A stretch of 64,000 nucleotides of DNA from Parvibaculum sp035325945 (GTDB taxonomy: Bacteria > Pseudomonadota > Alphaproteobacteria > Parvibaculales > Parvibaculaceae), in assembly GCF_035325945.1 (NCBI RefSeq), contig NZ_DAOKYX010000014.1, forward strand, positions 10,714-74,713. The letters run 5' to 3'. The notes beneath the pieces are model-generated. The model was not told the DNA's origin, did not search any database, and worked only from the letters and a program-made list of their open reading frames with translations. The position numbers were made by a program, and so were the translations under genes. Of the stretch, positions 41,457 to 48,794 are shown in pieces. The first letter of the stretch is position 1, and every line of letters begins with the position of its first letter.

Positions 41457-42296
41457 ATGAATTCCGGAATCGACCTCAAAGGCACACTCCCGCTCACGCT
41501 CACGGCATCATGGAGCCGGCATCTCGGCGATGCGCTCACCGAGACGGATGCCGTCGAAAGCATCCGCAAGCTCGGCAGAGGTCTCAGCGCGCTCGTTCCC
41601 GATACGACGCTCTATGCGGGCTTCTATCTCAGGGATGCGCCGCCTCTCGTCATCGACCTTGACGGGGAATATGAGTGGAACCGCGACTACAAGGAGGGTC
41701 AGTACCTGCTCGACCCGAGCTATGAGCAGTTTCTGAAACGCAGGCAGAGCGTCTGCCTGTCACCGAAGGAAATGTTTCCGCCAGATTTCCGCGATAGCGC
41801 CTATTACATTTCCTATTATCGCCCCTATGGCATGATCGACGAGATCTGCTATCTGCTCTACCTGACCGACGATTTCGCGGCCTATTTCTCGCTCATGCGT
41901 TTCGTCGGCGCGCCGCATTTCAACGCGAGCGAATTCCGGCGGCTCGTCGCCGTGACCGACAGCGTCGAGATCGCGGCACGGCGCATATGGAACCTCTATC
42001 AGGAACAGAACCATGGCGGCGCCAGCCCCTCTCACCGGCTGCACCAGATGCTCTCGGCCGCCTATGAAAGTTTCGGTGCCGATGCGCTGAGCGAGCGCGA
42101 AAAGGAAGTCACCCATCTCCTTCTCAAGGGACTGCCGCCGAAATCGGTCGGGCGCATGCTGAAGATCGCGCCAGGCACAGTGCGCAATCACATCAAGCGC
42201 ATCTACATCAAACTCGATGTGCGCTCGCAGGCCGAATTGCTCGCCTTGTTCTTCGAAACGCTGCAGGAAGCGGCGATGGTCGAAACCTCGGCCTGA
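41457..42296 (+). CDS. LuxR-family transcriptional regulator (solo)
   Basis: A 279-residue regulator. The N-terminal part of about 190 residues is a possible ligand-binding domain (GAF/autoinducer-like, DTTLYAGFYLRDAPP, YYISYYRPYGMIDEICYLLYL). The C-terminal LuxR HTH spans about 212-270 (LSEREKEVTHLLLKGLPPKSVGRMLKIAPGTVRNHIKRIYIKLDVRSQAEL, shown here only by its segments). The usual acyl-homoserine-lactone Trp/Tyr pattern is not clear, and no luxI is present. It is divergent from the aminotransferase/DUF1302/DUF1329 genes and precedes the Rieske oxygenase, so it may control either set. GGAAGG precedes the ATG. Confidence 0.85.
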   Translation: MNSGIDLKGTLPLTLTASWSRHLGDALTETDAVESIRKLGRGLSALVPDTTLYAGFYLRDAPPLVIDLDGEYEWNRDYKEGQYLLDPSYEQFLKRRQSVCLSPKEMFPPDFRDSAYYISYYRPYGMIDEICYLLYLTDDFAAYFSLMRFVGAPHFNASEFRRLVAVTDSVEIAARRIWNLYQEQNHGGASPSHRLHQMLSAAYESFGADALSEREKEVTHLLLKGLPPKSVGRMLKIAPGTVRNHIKRIYIKLDVRSQAELLALFFETLQEAAMVETSA

Positions 42297-42394
42297 CTAT
42301 CCCAACGAGGATATACCGCGCGCGCCACCCCGCCGATACCGTCAGCCGGCAACAGAATGGCGGCTCCACATCCGCTGGCCGGAGGGGAAAACAC

Positions 42395-43438
42395 ATGACG
42401 GCAGGCACCACATCGCCTGATCCCGAAACGCTGCCCGCGCAACTCTACTGGAGCGCGGAAGCCTGGGAGATAGAACGGCGCGAAATCTGGGCGAAGAGCT
42501 GGGTACTCATCGGGCGCGTCTCGCAGCTTGAAGCGCCCGGAGACTATATTTCCGCGACCATTGCGGGATACCCGGTCTTTGCGATACGCGGCAAGGACGG
42601 GGCCTTGCGCTGCTTCCACAATGTTTGCCGCCACCGCGCCTCACCGCTGGTAGGCGGAGACTGCACCGGCCACACGGACCGTCTCTCATGCCCCTATCAT
42701 CGCTGGCTCTATGATTTCGAGGGCAATCTTCGCGGCGCGCCGGACATGGAGATCGACAAGAGCGCCTATGGCCTCGTGCCCGCGCGCTGCGAAACGTGGC
42801 GCGGATTCGTCTTTGTGGCGCTCGATGCGGATGTCGAGCCGCTCGATGCATGGCTCAGCGACATCTCGACCGTCGCGCTCCGCCACCCGATCGAGACCAT
42901 GAAGCTCGCCCGTCAGTTTTCCGTCGAAGCCGATATCAACTGGAAGACCTATTGCGATAATTACGCCGAGGCATGGCACATCCCGACCATACATCCGGGT
43001 CTCAATGGCGCGATCGACATGCGCGGCTATCGCATCGACGCGATCGGCCTGCGCGTGCAGCGGCATTATGCGCCCGCGCGCGACGGCGGGCAGACGGACG
43101 GGCTATGGGTATGGCGTCTGCCGGGGCTCTTCTTCAACATGTACAATTGGGGCATGAATATCGGGCAGGTCGAGCCGCTGGGCCCGACCAGAATGCGGCT
43201 GACCTATCGCTATCTCTTCAACGAACTCGACCCGGCGAAGGAGAAGGAACGGGATGAGCTGATCGAGTGGGCCTACACCGTGGCGAAGGAAGACCTCGCC
43301 ATTTGTCAGGCCGTGCAGGCGAACCTTCAGGCCGGCATCTATGACAGGGGACGTCTCTCATCGGTACATGAGAATGGCGTCATCCAGTTTCAGGAGCTTG
43401 TGAGCGCCGCTCATGCGCGGCATGCGCGGCAGGTTTAG
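42395..43438 (+). CDS. Rieske non-heme iron oxygenase, alpha subunit
   Basis: A 347-residue catalytic component. The Rieske [2Fe-2S] domain has CRHRASPLV and CPYHRWLYDF (C-x-H...C-x2-H). The mononuclear iron site lies in DNYAEAWHIPTIHPGL, with two His; the third ligand is probably Asp/Glu near the C terminus (AKEDLAICQAVQ). It resembles oxygenases acting on quaternary amines and aromatic acids, but substrate cannot be assigned. No ferredoxin or reductase gene is adjacent. It starts about 100 bases after the LuxR gene and is convergent with the SDR operon, separated by a hairpin. Confidence 0.9.
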   Translation: MTAGTTSPDPETLPAQLYWSAEAWEIERREIWAKSWVLIGRVSQLEAPGDYISATIAGYPVFAIRGKDGALRCFHNVCRHRASPLVGGDCTGHTDRLSCPYHRWLYDFEGNLRGAPDMEIDKSAYGLVPARCETWRGFVFVALDADVEPLDAWLSDISTVALRHPIETMKLARQFSVEADINWKTYCDNYAEAWHIPTIHPGLNGAIDMRGYRIDAIGLRVQRHYAPARDGGQTDGLWVWRLPGLFFNMYNWGMNIGQVEPLGPTRMRLTYRYLFNELDPAKEKERDELIEWAYTVAKEDLAICQAVQANLQAGIYDRGRLSSVHENGVIQFQELVSAAHARHARQV

Positions 43439-43463
43439 CGGCGCAAGGCAATGTGAGGGGGCA

Positions 43464-43490
43464 ATGGGGCGGGCGTCGAACCCGCCCCAT
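43464..43490. terminator. Bidirectional hairpin between the Rieske gene and the SDR operon
   Basis: Perfect 10-bp stem, ATGGGGCGGG at 43464-43473 and CCCGCCCCAT at 43481-43490, loop CGTCGAA. It lies between two convergent transcription units. Confidence 0.7.
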
Positions 43491-43495
43491 CTCAT

Positions 43496-44326
43496 TCAGA
43501 GCGAGACTCCGCCGCCTACGATGACGACCTGCCCGCTGATGTAATTCGACTCCGGCGTGCAGAAGAGATAGACGCCGTCCGCCGCTTCCTCCGGCGTGCC
43601 GGCGCGGCCGAGGGGGATCATCTGTTTTTCCATCGCGTCGATGAAGGCCGGCTGCACGCCCACGGCGATCTTGCGCCCCTCGACATCGATGCTCGCGCCC
43701 GCTTCCGTCAGCGGCTGTGTCAGGCGGGTCTTGATGAAGCCGAAGGCCACGCAGTTCACATTGACCTTGAACCTGCCCCACTCCTTCGACATGGTCTTCG
43801 TCATGCCGACGAGACCGGCCTTCGCCGACGAATAGCTCACCTGTCCCGTATTGCCGCCGAGGCCCGCAACCGAGGAGATGTTGACGATCTTGCGGAACAC
43901 TTCCTTGCCCTGCTGCGCTTCGTTCTTCGCGAAGACGCGAATAGGCTCGGCAGCCGCGCGAAGGATCCGGAAGGGCGCCGTCAGATGCACATCGAGCATG
44001 GCCTGGAACTGCTCGTCGCTCATCTTCTGAATGACGTTGTCCCAGGTGTAGCCCGCATTGTTGACGATGATGTCGAGGCCCTTGTAGCTGTCGAGCGCCG
44101 TCTGGACGAAGCGCTCGCCAAAATCCAGCGCCGTGACGCTCCCCACGCATGAGGTCGCCTCGCCGCCCTCCTTGCGGATTTCGGCAACGACCTCATCCGC
44201 CGGCGCCTGATCCATGTCGTTCACGACGACGCAGGCGCCCTCGCGTGCGAGTTTCAGCGCCAGCGCACGGCCAATGCCGCGGCCCGAGCCCGATATGAGC
44301 GCAACCTTTCCTTCGAGTTTCTTCAT
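43496..44326 (-). CDS. SDR-family oxidoreductase (3-hydroxyacyl-CoA dehydrogenase/ketoreductase-like)
   Basis: A 276-residue classical SDR. The cofactor loop is SGSGRGIGRAL, NNAG lies in VNNAGYTWDN, and the catalytic Ser and YSSAK are in NISSVAGLGGNTGQVSYSSAK. The end motif SGQVVIVGGGVSL is typical of FabG-like enzymes. Asp in NDMDQ near residue 37-40 suggests NAD preference. It is the last gene of a tight operon with ligase, thiolase and two MaoC genes, where it could oxidise the 3-hydroxyacyl-CoA formed by the hydratase. Confidence 0.92.
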   Translation of the reverse strand: MKKLEGKVALISGSGRGIGRALALKLAREGACVVVNDMDQAPADEVVAEIRKEGGEATSCVGSVTALDFGERFVQTALDSYKGLDIIVNNAGYTWDNVIQKMSDEQFQAMLDVHLTAPFRILRAAAEPIRVFAKNEAQQGKEVFRKIVNISSVAGLGGNTGQVSYSSAKAGLVGMTKTMSKEWGRFKVNVNCVAFGFIKTRLTQPLTEAGASIDVEGRKIAVGVQPAFIDAMEKQMIPLGRAGTPEEAADGVYLFCTPESNYISGQVVIVGGGVSL

Positions 44327-44330
44327 CGTT

Positions 44331-44753
44331 TCATTCCCGTTCCTGGAGCGCGAGTACCGCTTCTCCGACAAGCTTCACGTCGCCGCTCTGATCGCTGGCA
44401 ACGAGTTCGAGCCTCACGCGCCGCTCATCATCGACGGCGAAACGCTCGACGAGCTTCGCCGTGCAGGTGATCTCGGACCCAAGATGCGTAATGGCGGCAA
44501 AGCGCGTGCCGAAACTCCGCAGCGCCGATTGCGGCGCGAGGTCCGTGAGGAGGCGTCCGAGAAAGGCCATCGACAACATGCCGTGGGCGAAGACATCGGG
44601 CATGCCCGCCGCCTTCGCGAAATCGATGTCGACATGAATGGGGTTGTGATCGCCGGAGGCGCCGCAATAGAGCGCGAGCATGTGGCGCGTGATCCTGTCG
44701 GCGGTGATACTGCCGACGATGGCGCCTTCGGGCGCGGTCGTGAGATCCGTCAT
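44331..44753 (-). CDS. MaoC-like dehydratase, C-terminal hot-dog half
   Basis: A 140-residue single hot-dog protein with the catalytic hydratase-2 motif (YCGASGDHNPIHVD; Asp and His near residues 34-39). HGMLSMAFLGRLL forms the central helix. It pairs with the upstream 147-residue MaoC half to give a heteromeric enoyl-CoA hydratase, as known for the Rv0635-Rv0637 and ChsH1-ChsH2 types. It lies ten bases after its partner. Confidence 0.88.
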   Translation of the reverse strand: MTDLTTAPEGAIVGSITADRITRHMLALYCGASGDHNPIHVDIDFAKAAGMPDVFAHGMLSMAFLGRLLTDLAPQSALRSFGTRFAAITHLGSEITCTAKLVERFAVDDERRVRLELVASDQSGDVKLVGEAVLALQERE

Positions 44754-44763
44754 CTTTCTTCTC

Positions 44764-45207
44764 CTAGCCGTTGCGCACGACGATCGAGCGGCGCATGTCG
44801 GCGACATGGACGCCATGCTGATTGCGAGCCTCGGTTTCGGTGACGATGAATTCGAGCGCCCCACCCTTCTTGTCGTAGATGTCGGAAATGCGGGTGCGGA
44901 AAGTGATGCGATCACCCGCGCAGACCGGCGCGCGATAGACGAAATTCTGCTCGCCATGAAGGACGCGGCCGAGATCGACGCCGAGCAGAGTGAGAAAATC
45001 CATGGGATCTTCGCGATCCATCTCGAGGCAGAAGAGGAATGTGGGCGGTACGGGCAGCGAGGCATATCCCGCCTGCCGGGCCGCCTCCTCGTCGGAATAG
45101 ATGGCGTCCTTATTGCCGGTCGCCTTGGCGAAGAAGCGCAATCGTCCCTTCTCGACCTCGGCGGTAATCGGGGCGAATTCATGCCCGATGAACTTGCGAT
45201 CGATCAT
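44764..45207 (-). CDS. MaoC-like dehydratase, N-terminal hot-dog half
   Basis: A 147-residue hot-dog protein of the FAS1/HtdA N-terminal type (FIGHEFAPITAEVEKGRLRFFAKATGNKD, LPVPPTFLFCLEM, HGEQNFVYRAPVCAGD). It lacks the D-x4-H hydratase motif, so it is probably the structural partner of the next gene's product. The ATG at 45207 follows AAGGAG at eight bases. It lies five bases from the thiolase stop. Confidence 0.88.
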   Translation of the reverse strand: MIDRKFIGHEFAPITAEVEKGRLRFFAKATGNKDAIYSDEEAARQAGYASLPVPPTFLFCLEMDREDPMDFLTLLGVDLGRVLHGEQNFVYRAPVCAGDRITFRTRISDIYDKKGGALEFIVTETEARNQHGVHVADMRRSIVVRNG

Positions 45208-45212
45208 GGGGC

Positions 45213-46397
45213 TCACTCCTTGCGCTCATAAAGGGTGACAACGCAGGCGCCGCCCAGCCCGAGATTGTGCTGAAGCCCGATACGCGCGCCCTCGACCTGG
45301 CGCACGCCTGCGGTTCCGCGAAGCTGCCAGACGAGTTCCGCGCACTGGCCGAGACCGGTCGCGCCGAGGGGATGTCCCTTGGAGAGAAGGCCGCCCGACG
45401 GGTTCGTCACCACCTTTCCACCATAGGTGTTGTCGCCATCCCAGATGAATTTTTCGGCGGCGCCCTCAGCGCAAAGGCCGAGGCCCTCATAGGTGATGAC
45501 TTCATTCGTCGTGAAGCAGTCATGGAGCTCGATGACATCGACATCATCGGGGCCGATGCCCGCCTGCTCATAGACGAGTTGGGCGGCCTCCTTCGTCATG
45601 TCGGCGCCGACCGCCTTGATGAGGCTGCGCTCGGCGAAGGTCGAGGGCCGGTCGGTCGTCATCGCCTGCCCCGCTATGACGATCCGCGCATCGAGCCCAT
45701 GCTTGCGCGCAAACTGCTCGCTACAGAGGATGGCCGCGGCCGCGCCTGAGCTTGGCGGGCAGCATTGATGCCGGGTCAGATTGAGAAACATCGTCGGCGA
45801 TTGCAGCACGTCTTCCACGCTGAGCGGCGTTCGGAAGATCGCGCGTTCATTATGCCGGGCGTGGTGGCTCGCCTTCTCGCGCACCTTGGCGAAAGTCTCG
45901 CTGCGCGCCCCATATCTCTGCTGATACTCATATCCGGCACCGCCGAACAGACGCAGCGCCATGGGCACGGTTTCGGCTCCCTCGAAGGCTTCGTTCGCGA
46001 CTTCCAGAAAATCGTCGAGCGGGCCGGGGCGATCGTTGAAAAGGGTCGAGAGCGCGCCGGGCGCCATCTGCTCGAAGCCGAAGGCCAGCGCACAATCGAC
46101 GATGCCGCTTTCGACGGCCTGGCGCGCCAGAAAGAGCGCCGTGGAGCCGGTCGAGCAATTATTGTTGACGTTGACGACCGGGATGCCCGAAAGACCTACC
46201 TTGTAGAGTGCGGCCTGACCTGCGGTCGAATCGCCATAGACCCAGCCAGCATAGGCCTGCCCCACATGCTCATAGGAGAGGTTCGCATCCTTGAGCGCGA
46301 GACGGATCGCCTCCGCCCCCATTTCATTATATGGCGCTGCGGCTCCCGGTTTCACGAATGGGAGCATGCCCACGCCCGCCACGACGACACGGTTCAT
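45213..46397 (-). CDS. Thiolase-like lipid-transfer protein (SCP-x thiolase type)
   Basis: A 394-residue thiolase-fold protein. The nucleophile Cys lies in NNNCSTGST, the second site in ELHDCFTTNE, and the last in GGLLSKGHPLGATGLGQ. These are the features of SCP-x-type thiolases or retro-aldolase partners (Ltp2-like) that work on branched or sterol side-chain CoA esters. The SCP2 domain of mammalian SCP-x is absent. AAAGGA precedes the ATG. It directly follows the acyl-CoA ligase in the operon. Confidence 0.9.
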   Translation of the reverse strand: MNRVVVAGVGMLPFVKPGAAAPYNEMGAEAIRLALKDANLSYEHVGQAYAGWVYGDSTAGQAALYKVGLSGIPVVNVNNNCSTGSTALFLARQAVESGIVDCALAFGFEQMAPGALSTLFNDRPGPLDDFLEVANEAFEGAETVPMALRLFGGAGYEYQQRYGARSETFAKVREKASHHARHNERAIFRTPLSVEDVLQSPTMFLNLTRHQCCPPSSGAAAAILCSEQFARKHGLDARIVIAGQAMTTDRPSTFAERSLIKAVGADMTKEAAQLVYEQAGIGPDDVDVIELHDCFTTNEVITYEGLGLCAEGAAEKFIWDGDNTYGGKVVTNPSGGLLSKGHPLGATGLGQCAELVWQLRGTAGVRQVEGARIGLQHNLGLGGACVVTLYERKE

Positions 46398-46409
46398 TCG
46401 AATTGTCCT

Positions 46410-47969
46410 TTAGCTGACATTCCGGGCTTCACCGGCCCAGAAGCGTTTGCGGAGGTCGGCTTTCAGAATTTTTCCGGCGCCCGATTTCGGCAGGGGTTCG
46501 GCACTGAACTCGACGCTGCGCGGGCATTTGTAACCGGCGATGAGCGCCTTGCAGTGCTGCATCAGATCGTCGGCCGAAACCTGACGGCCGGGCCGCGTCA
46601 CGACGATGGCGTGGACGCGCTCACCCCATTTTGCGTCCGGTACGCCGATGACGGCGCATTCGACGACGGCCTCATGCTTCATGAGCGCGTTCTCGACTTC
46701 GGCGGAATAGACGTTCTCGCCACCGGAGACGATCATGTCCTTCACGCGATCGACGATGTAGAGAAACCCGTCCTCATCCAGATGGCCGCCGTCACCTGTT
46801 CTCACCCAGCCATTGACGAGCGTGGCGGCGGTCTGATCCGGCTTGTTCCAGTAGCCCATCATTGCATTGGGGCCGCGAACGGCGACCTCGCCGACCTCTC
46901 CGTACTGACGCTCCTCGCCATCGGCGCCGACGATCTTCACCTCGACGCAGATGCCCGGACGCCCCGCCGAGCGCAGCTTGCCGGCTCGCGGCCCTTCCAG
47001 CACATGCCATTCGGGCCCGAGCAGGGTTGCGAGCGGGGCAAGCTCCGTCTGGCCGTAGCCTTGCGTGAAGGCGACGCCGGGAAGCGCCTTCAGCGCCGCC
47101 TCGAGCAGCGCTTCCGCCATGGGCGATGCGCCGTAAAGAAGGCCCTTCCATGAGGAGAGGTCATGCTTTCCGAAGTCCGGGCAATCGAGCAGCATCCGGA
47201 TCATGGTCGGCACGAGCAGGGTGTGGGTCACGCGCTCCTTCTCGACGAGGCGCAGAAAGGCCGAAGGCTCGAAGGACGGCATGAACACATGCGAACCGCC
47301 GAAGATGGAAGCCGCATTGCCCAGCCCGACATCGGCAAGGTGGAACATCGGCGCCGCATGGAGATAGCGCACCGAGGAATCGTAGTGGATGCCAGCGCCG
47401 ACACAGAGCGCCCCGGTCCAGAGGTTCTGGTGGGACAGCATCACGCCTTTCGGGAAGCCGGTCGTGCCGCCCGTGTAGAAGATGCCGGCGAGGTCGCCGC
47501 CCGAGCGGAGCGCGTCGGGTGCGGGCGTGGCATCGGCGATCAGCGCCTCGTAATCCATGAGGCCGTCGGGAGCCGGCTTGTCGCCGGCATGGATGAGGCA
47601 GGCAATGCCCTCGCAGACATCCTTGATCGCGCGACCCATCTCAAGGAAGGTGTCATCGACAATGAGGATCGTCACGCCCGCATCCTCGATCGAATAGACG
47701 TGCTCGGGCACAGACCAGCGCGTGTTCATCGGCACGATGGCCGCGCCCGCCCAGTAGACCGACGCATAAATCTCGAAATAGCGGTCTGAGTTCATGGCCA
47801 GCACGGCGATGCGATCTCCCGGCTTGATGCCGAGATCGAGAAGCGCACCCGCGAAGCGAGCGATCCTGTCCTTCATCTCCGCCCAGCTATGCCTGCGCTC
47901 GCCGCAGATCGTGGCGACGGCATCGGGCGTCGTGGCCGCCGCCCGATGGATGGCTTGTGTCAGATACAA
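46410..47969 (-). CDS. AMP-binding acyl-CoA ligase
   Basis: A 519-residue acyl-CoA ligase heading the operon. Motifs are YTGGTTGFPKGV (A3), QGYGQTELAPL (A5), VRTGDGGHLDEDGFLYIVDR (A7), KDMIVSGGENVYSAEVE (A8) and LPKSGAGKILKADL (A10, catalytic Lys). The first codon is TTG at 47969, preceded by GGGGGGAAG, and no nearby ATG is in frame at the domain start. A divergent promoter region with a palindrome controls it opposite the TetR gene. Confidence 0.92.
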   Translation of the reverse strand: MYLTQAIHRAAATTPDAVATICGERRHSWAEMKDRIARFAGALLDLGIKPGDRIAVLAMNSDRYFEIYASVYWAGAAIVPMNTRWSVPEHVYSIEDAGVTILIVDDTFLEMGRAIKDVCEGIACLIHAGDKPAPDGLMDYEALIADATPAPDALRSGGDLAGIFYTGGTTGFPKGVMLSHQNLWTGALCVGAGIHYDSSVRYLHAAPMFHLADVGLGNAASIFGGSHVFMPSFEPSAFLRLVEKERVTHTLLVPTMIRMLLDCPDFGKHDLSSWKGLLYGASPMAEALLEAALKALPGVAFTQGYGQTELAPLATLLGPEWHVLEGPRAGKLRSAGRPGICVEVKIVGADGEERQYGEVGEVAVRGPNAMMGYWNKPDQTAATLVNGWVRTGDGGHLDEDGFLYIVDRVKDMIVSGGENVYSAEVENALMKHEAVVECAVIGVPDAKWGERVHAIVVTRPGRQVSADDLMQHCKALIAGYKCPRSVEFSAEPLPKSGAGKILKADLRKRFWAGEARNVS

Positions 47970-48006
47970 CGCTTCCCCCCGCCGTTCCGGCCTTTTGCCA
48001 AAATTC

Positions 48007-48018
48007 TACTGATGAGTA
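48007..48018. promoter_or_regulatory. Candidate TetR operator in the ligase/tetR intergenic region
   Basis: TACTGATGAGTA, arms TACT/AGTA with AT at the centre (10 of 12 positions symmetric). It lies directly after the -10 of the leftward promoter, where a repressor would block transcription start. Confidence 0.5.
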
Positions 48019-48046
48019 ACTTATATTCCCTGTAGTATCTTGTCAA
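48018..48046 (-). promoter_or_regulatory. Promoter of the acyl-CoA ligase operon
   Basis: On the minus strand TTGACA (48041-48046), a 17-base spacer, then TAAGTT (48018-48023). TATAAG lies two bases earlier as an alternative -10. Confidence 0.55.
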
Positions 48047-48069
48047 ACAGGGGGCCGGGTTCCTATGCT
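48040..48069 (+). promoter_or_regulatory. Promoter of the tetR gene
   Basis: TTGTCA (48040-48045), an 18-base spacer, then TATGCT (48064-48069). Its -35 overlaps the -35 of the leftward ligase promoter, so the two polymerases would compete. Confidence 0.4.
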
Positions 48070-48095
48070 CGCGAACCCCAATCGGAGAGAACAGG

Positions 48096-48734
48096 ATGCC
48101 GGGCGCGGCGATCACCTCACCCTGGAAGAAATCGCGGGAGCGAAAGCGCGAAAAGGAGCTGAAGCGGGATGCGGTTCTCGCGGCGGCAGCGCATGTCTTC
48201 GCCGAATACGGCTATCACCGCACATCGCTCGACGAAGTGGCGCGGCTACTGAATGTGACGAAGCCGACGCTCTATTATTATTTCAAGAACAAGGAGGCGA
48301 TGCTCTTCGCCTGTATCGAACATGTGCTCGACCGGCTGGACGACGAGGCGGCCGTGGCCGATGACGAGGAAGCGAAGGCAACGGGCCTCCAGCGCCTCGT
48401 CGCCTATCTGCGGCGATATGCGCGCCTCATCGACACGGATTTCGGGCGCTGCGCCGTCCGCATCAGCGATACGGAACTGTCGGATGCGAGCCGCAAGAAG
48501 ATCAGGCGCATCAAATCCGACATCGACCACAAGATCCGCGAACTCGTTTCGGATGGCATTGCCGATGGCTCCATCGCCTCATCCGATCCGAAAGTGACGG
48601 CTTTTGCGCTGGCAGGAGCGCTCAATTCGCTCGGCCATTGGCGCAATCGCGATGCCGATCTTTCCGAACAGAGGATAGTCGACGAGTATATCAGCCTGCT
48701 GACGAAGGGGCTCGTGCCGCGCAAGCAGGGATGA
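48096..48734 (+). CDS. TetR-family transcriptional regulator
   Basis: A 212-residue regulator. The DNA-binding domain covers about 18-70, with AAAHVFAEYGYHRTSLDEVARLLNVTKPTLYYYFKNKE read in segments: HTH in SLDEVARLL and VTKPTLYYYFKNKEAM. A helical ligand domain follows. Similar regulators respond to acyl-CoA or CoA-thioester ligands in lipid catabolism. It is divergent from the acyl-CoA ligase operon with a 126-base interval holding both promoters and a palindrome, so it probably represses that operon and itself. Confidence 0.9.
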   Translation: MPGAAITSPWKKSRERKREKELKRDAVLAAAAHVFAEYGYHRTSLDEVARLLNVTKPTLYYYFKNKEAMLFACIEHVLDRLDDEAAVADDEEAKATGLQRLVAYLRRYARLIDTDFGRCAVRISDTELSDASRKKIRRIKSDIDHKIRELVSDGIADGSIASSDPKVTAFALAGALNSLGHWRNRDADLSEQRIVDEYISLLTKGLVPRKQG

Positions 48735-48756
48735 ACCTCGTTCCGATGGATACGGA

Positions 48757-48776
48757 CGGGCTCACATTCGAGCCCG
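48757..48776. terminator. Hairpin between tetR and the flavin monooxygenase gene
   Basis: Stem CGGGCTC (48757-48763)/GAGCCCG (48770-48776) with loop ACATTC, in the short interval between convergent genes. Confidence 0.55.
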
Positions 48777-48794
48777 CCCGCATGTCATTCGCGG

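Noticed and set aside
41457..42296. Quorum-sensing circuit based on the LuxR protein
   Set aside because: No luxI-type synthase is present, and the ligand domain does not show the clear AHL-binding pattern.
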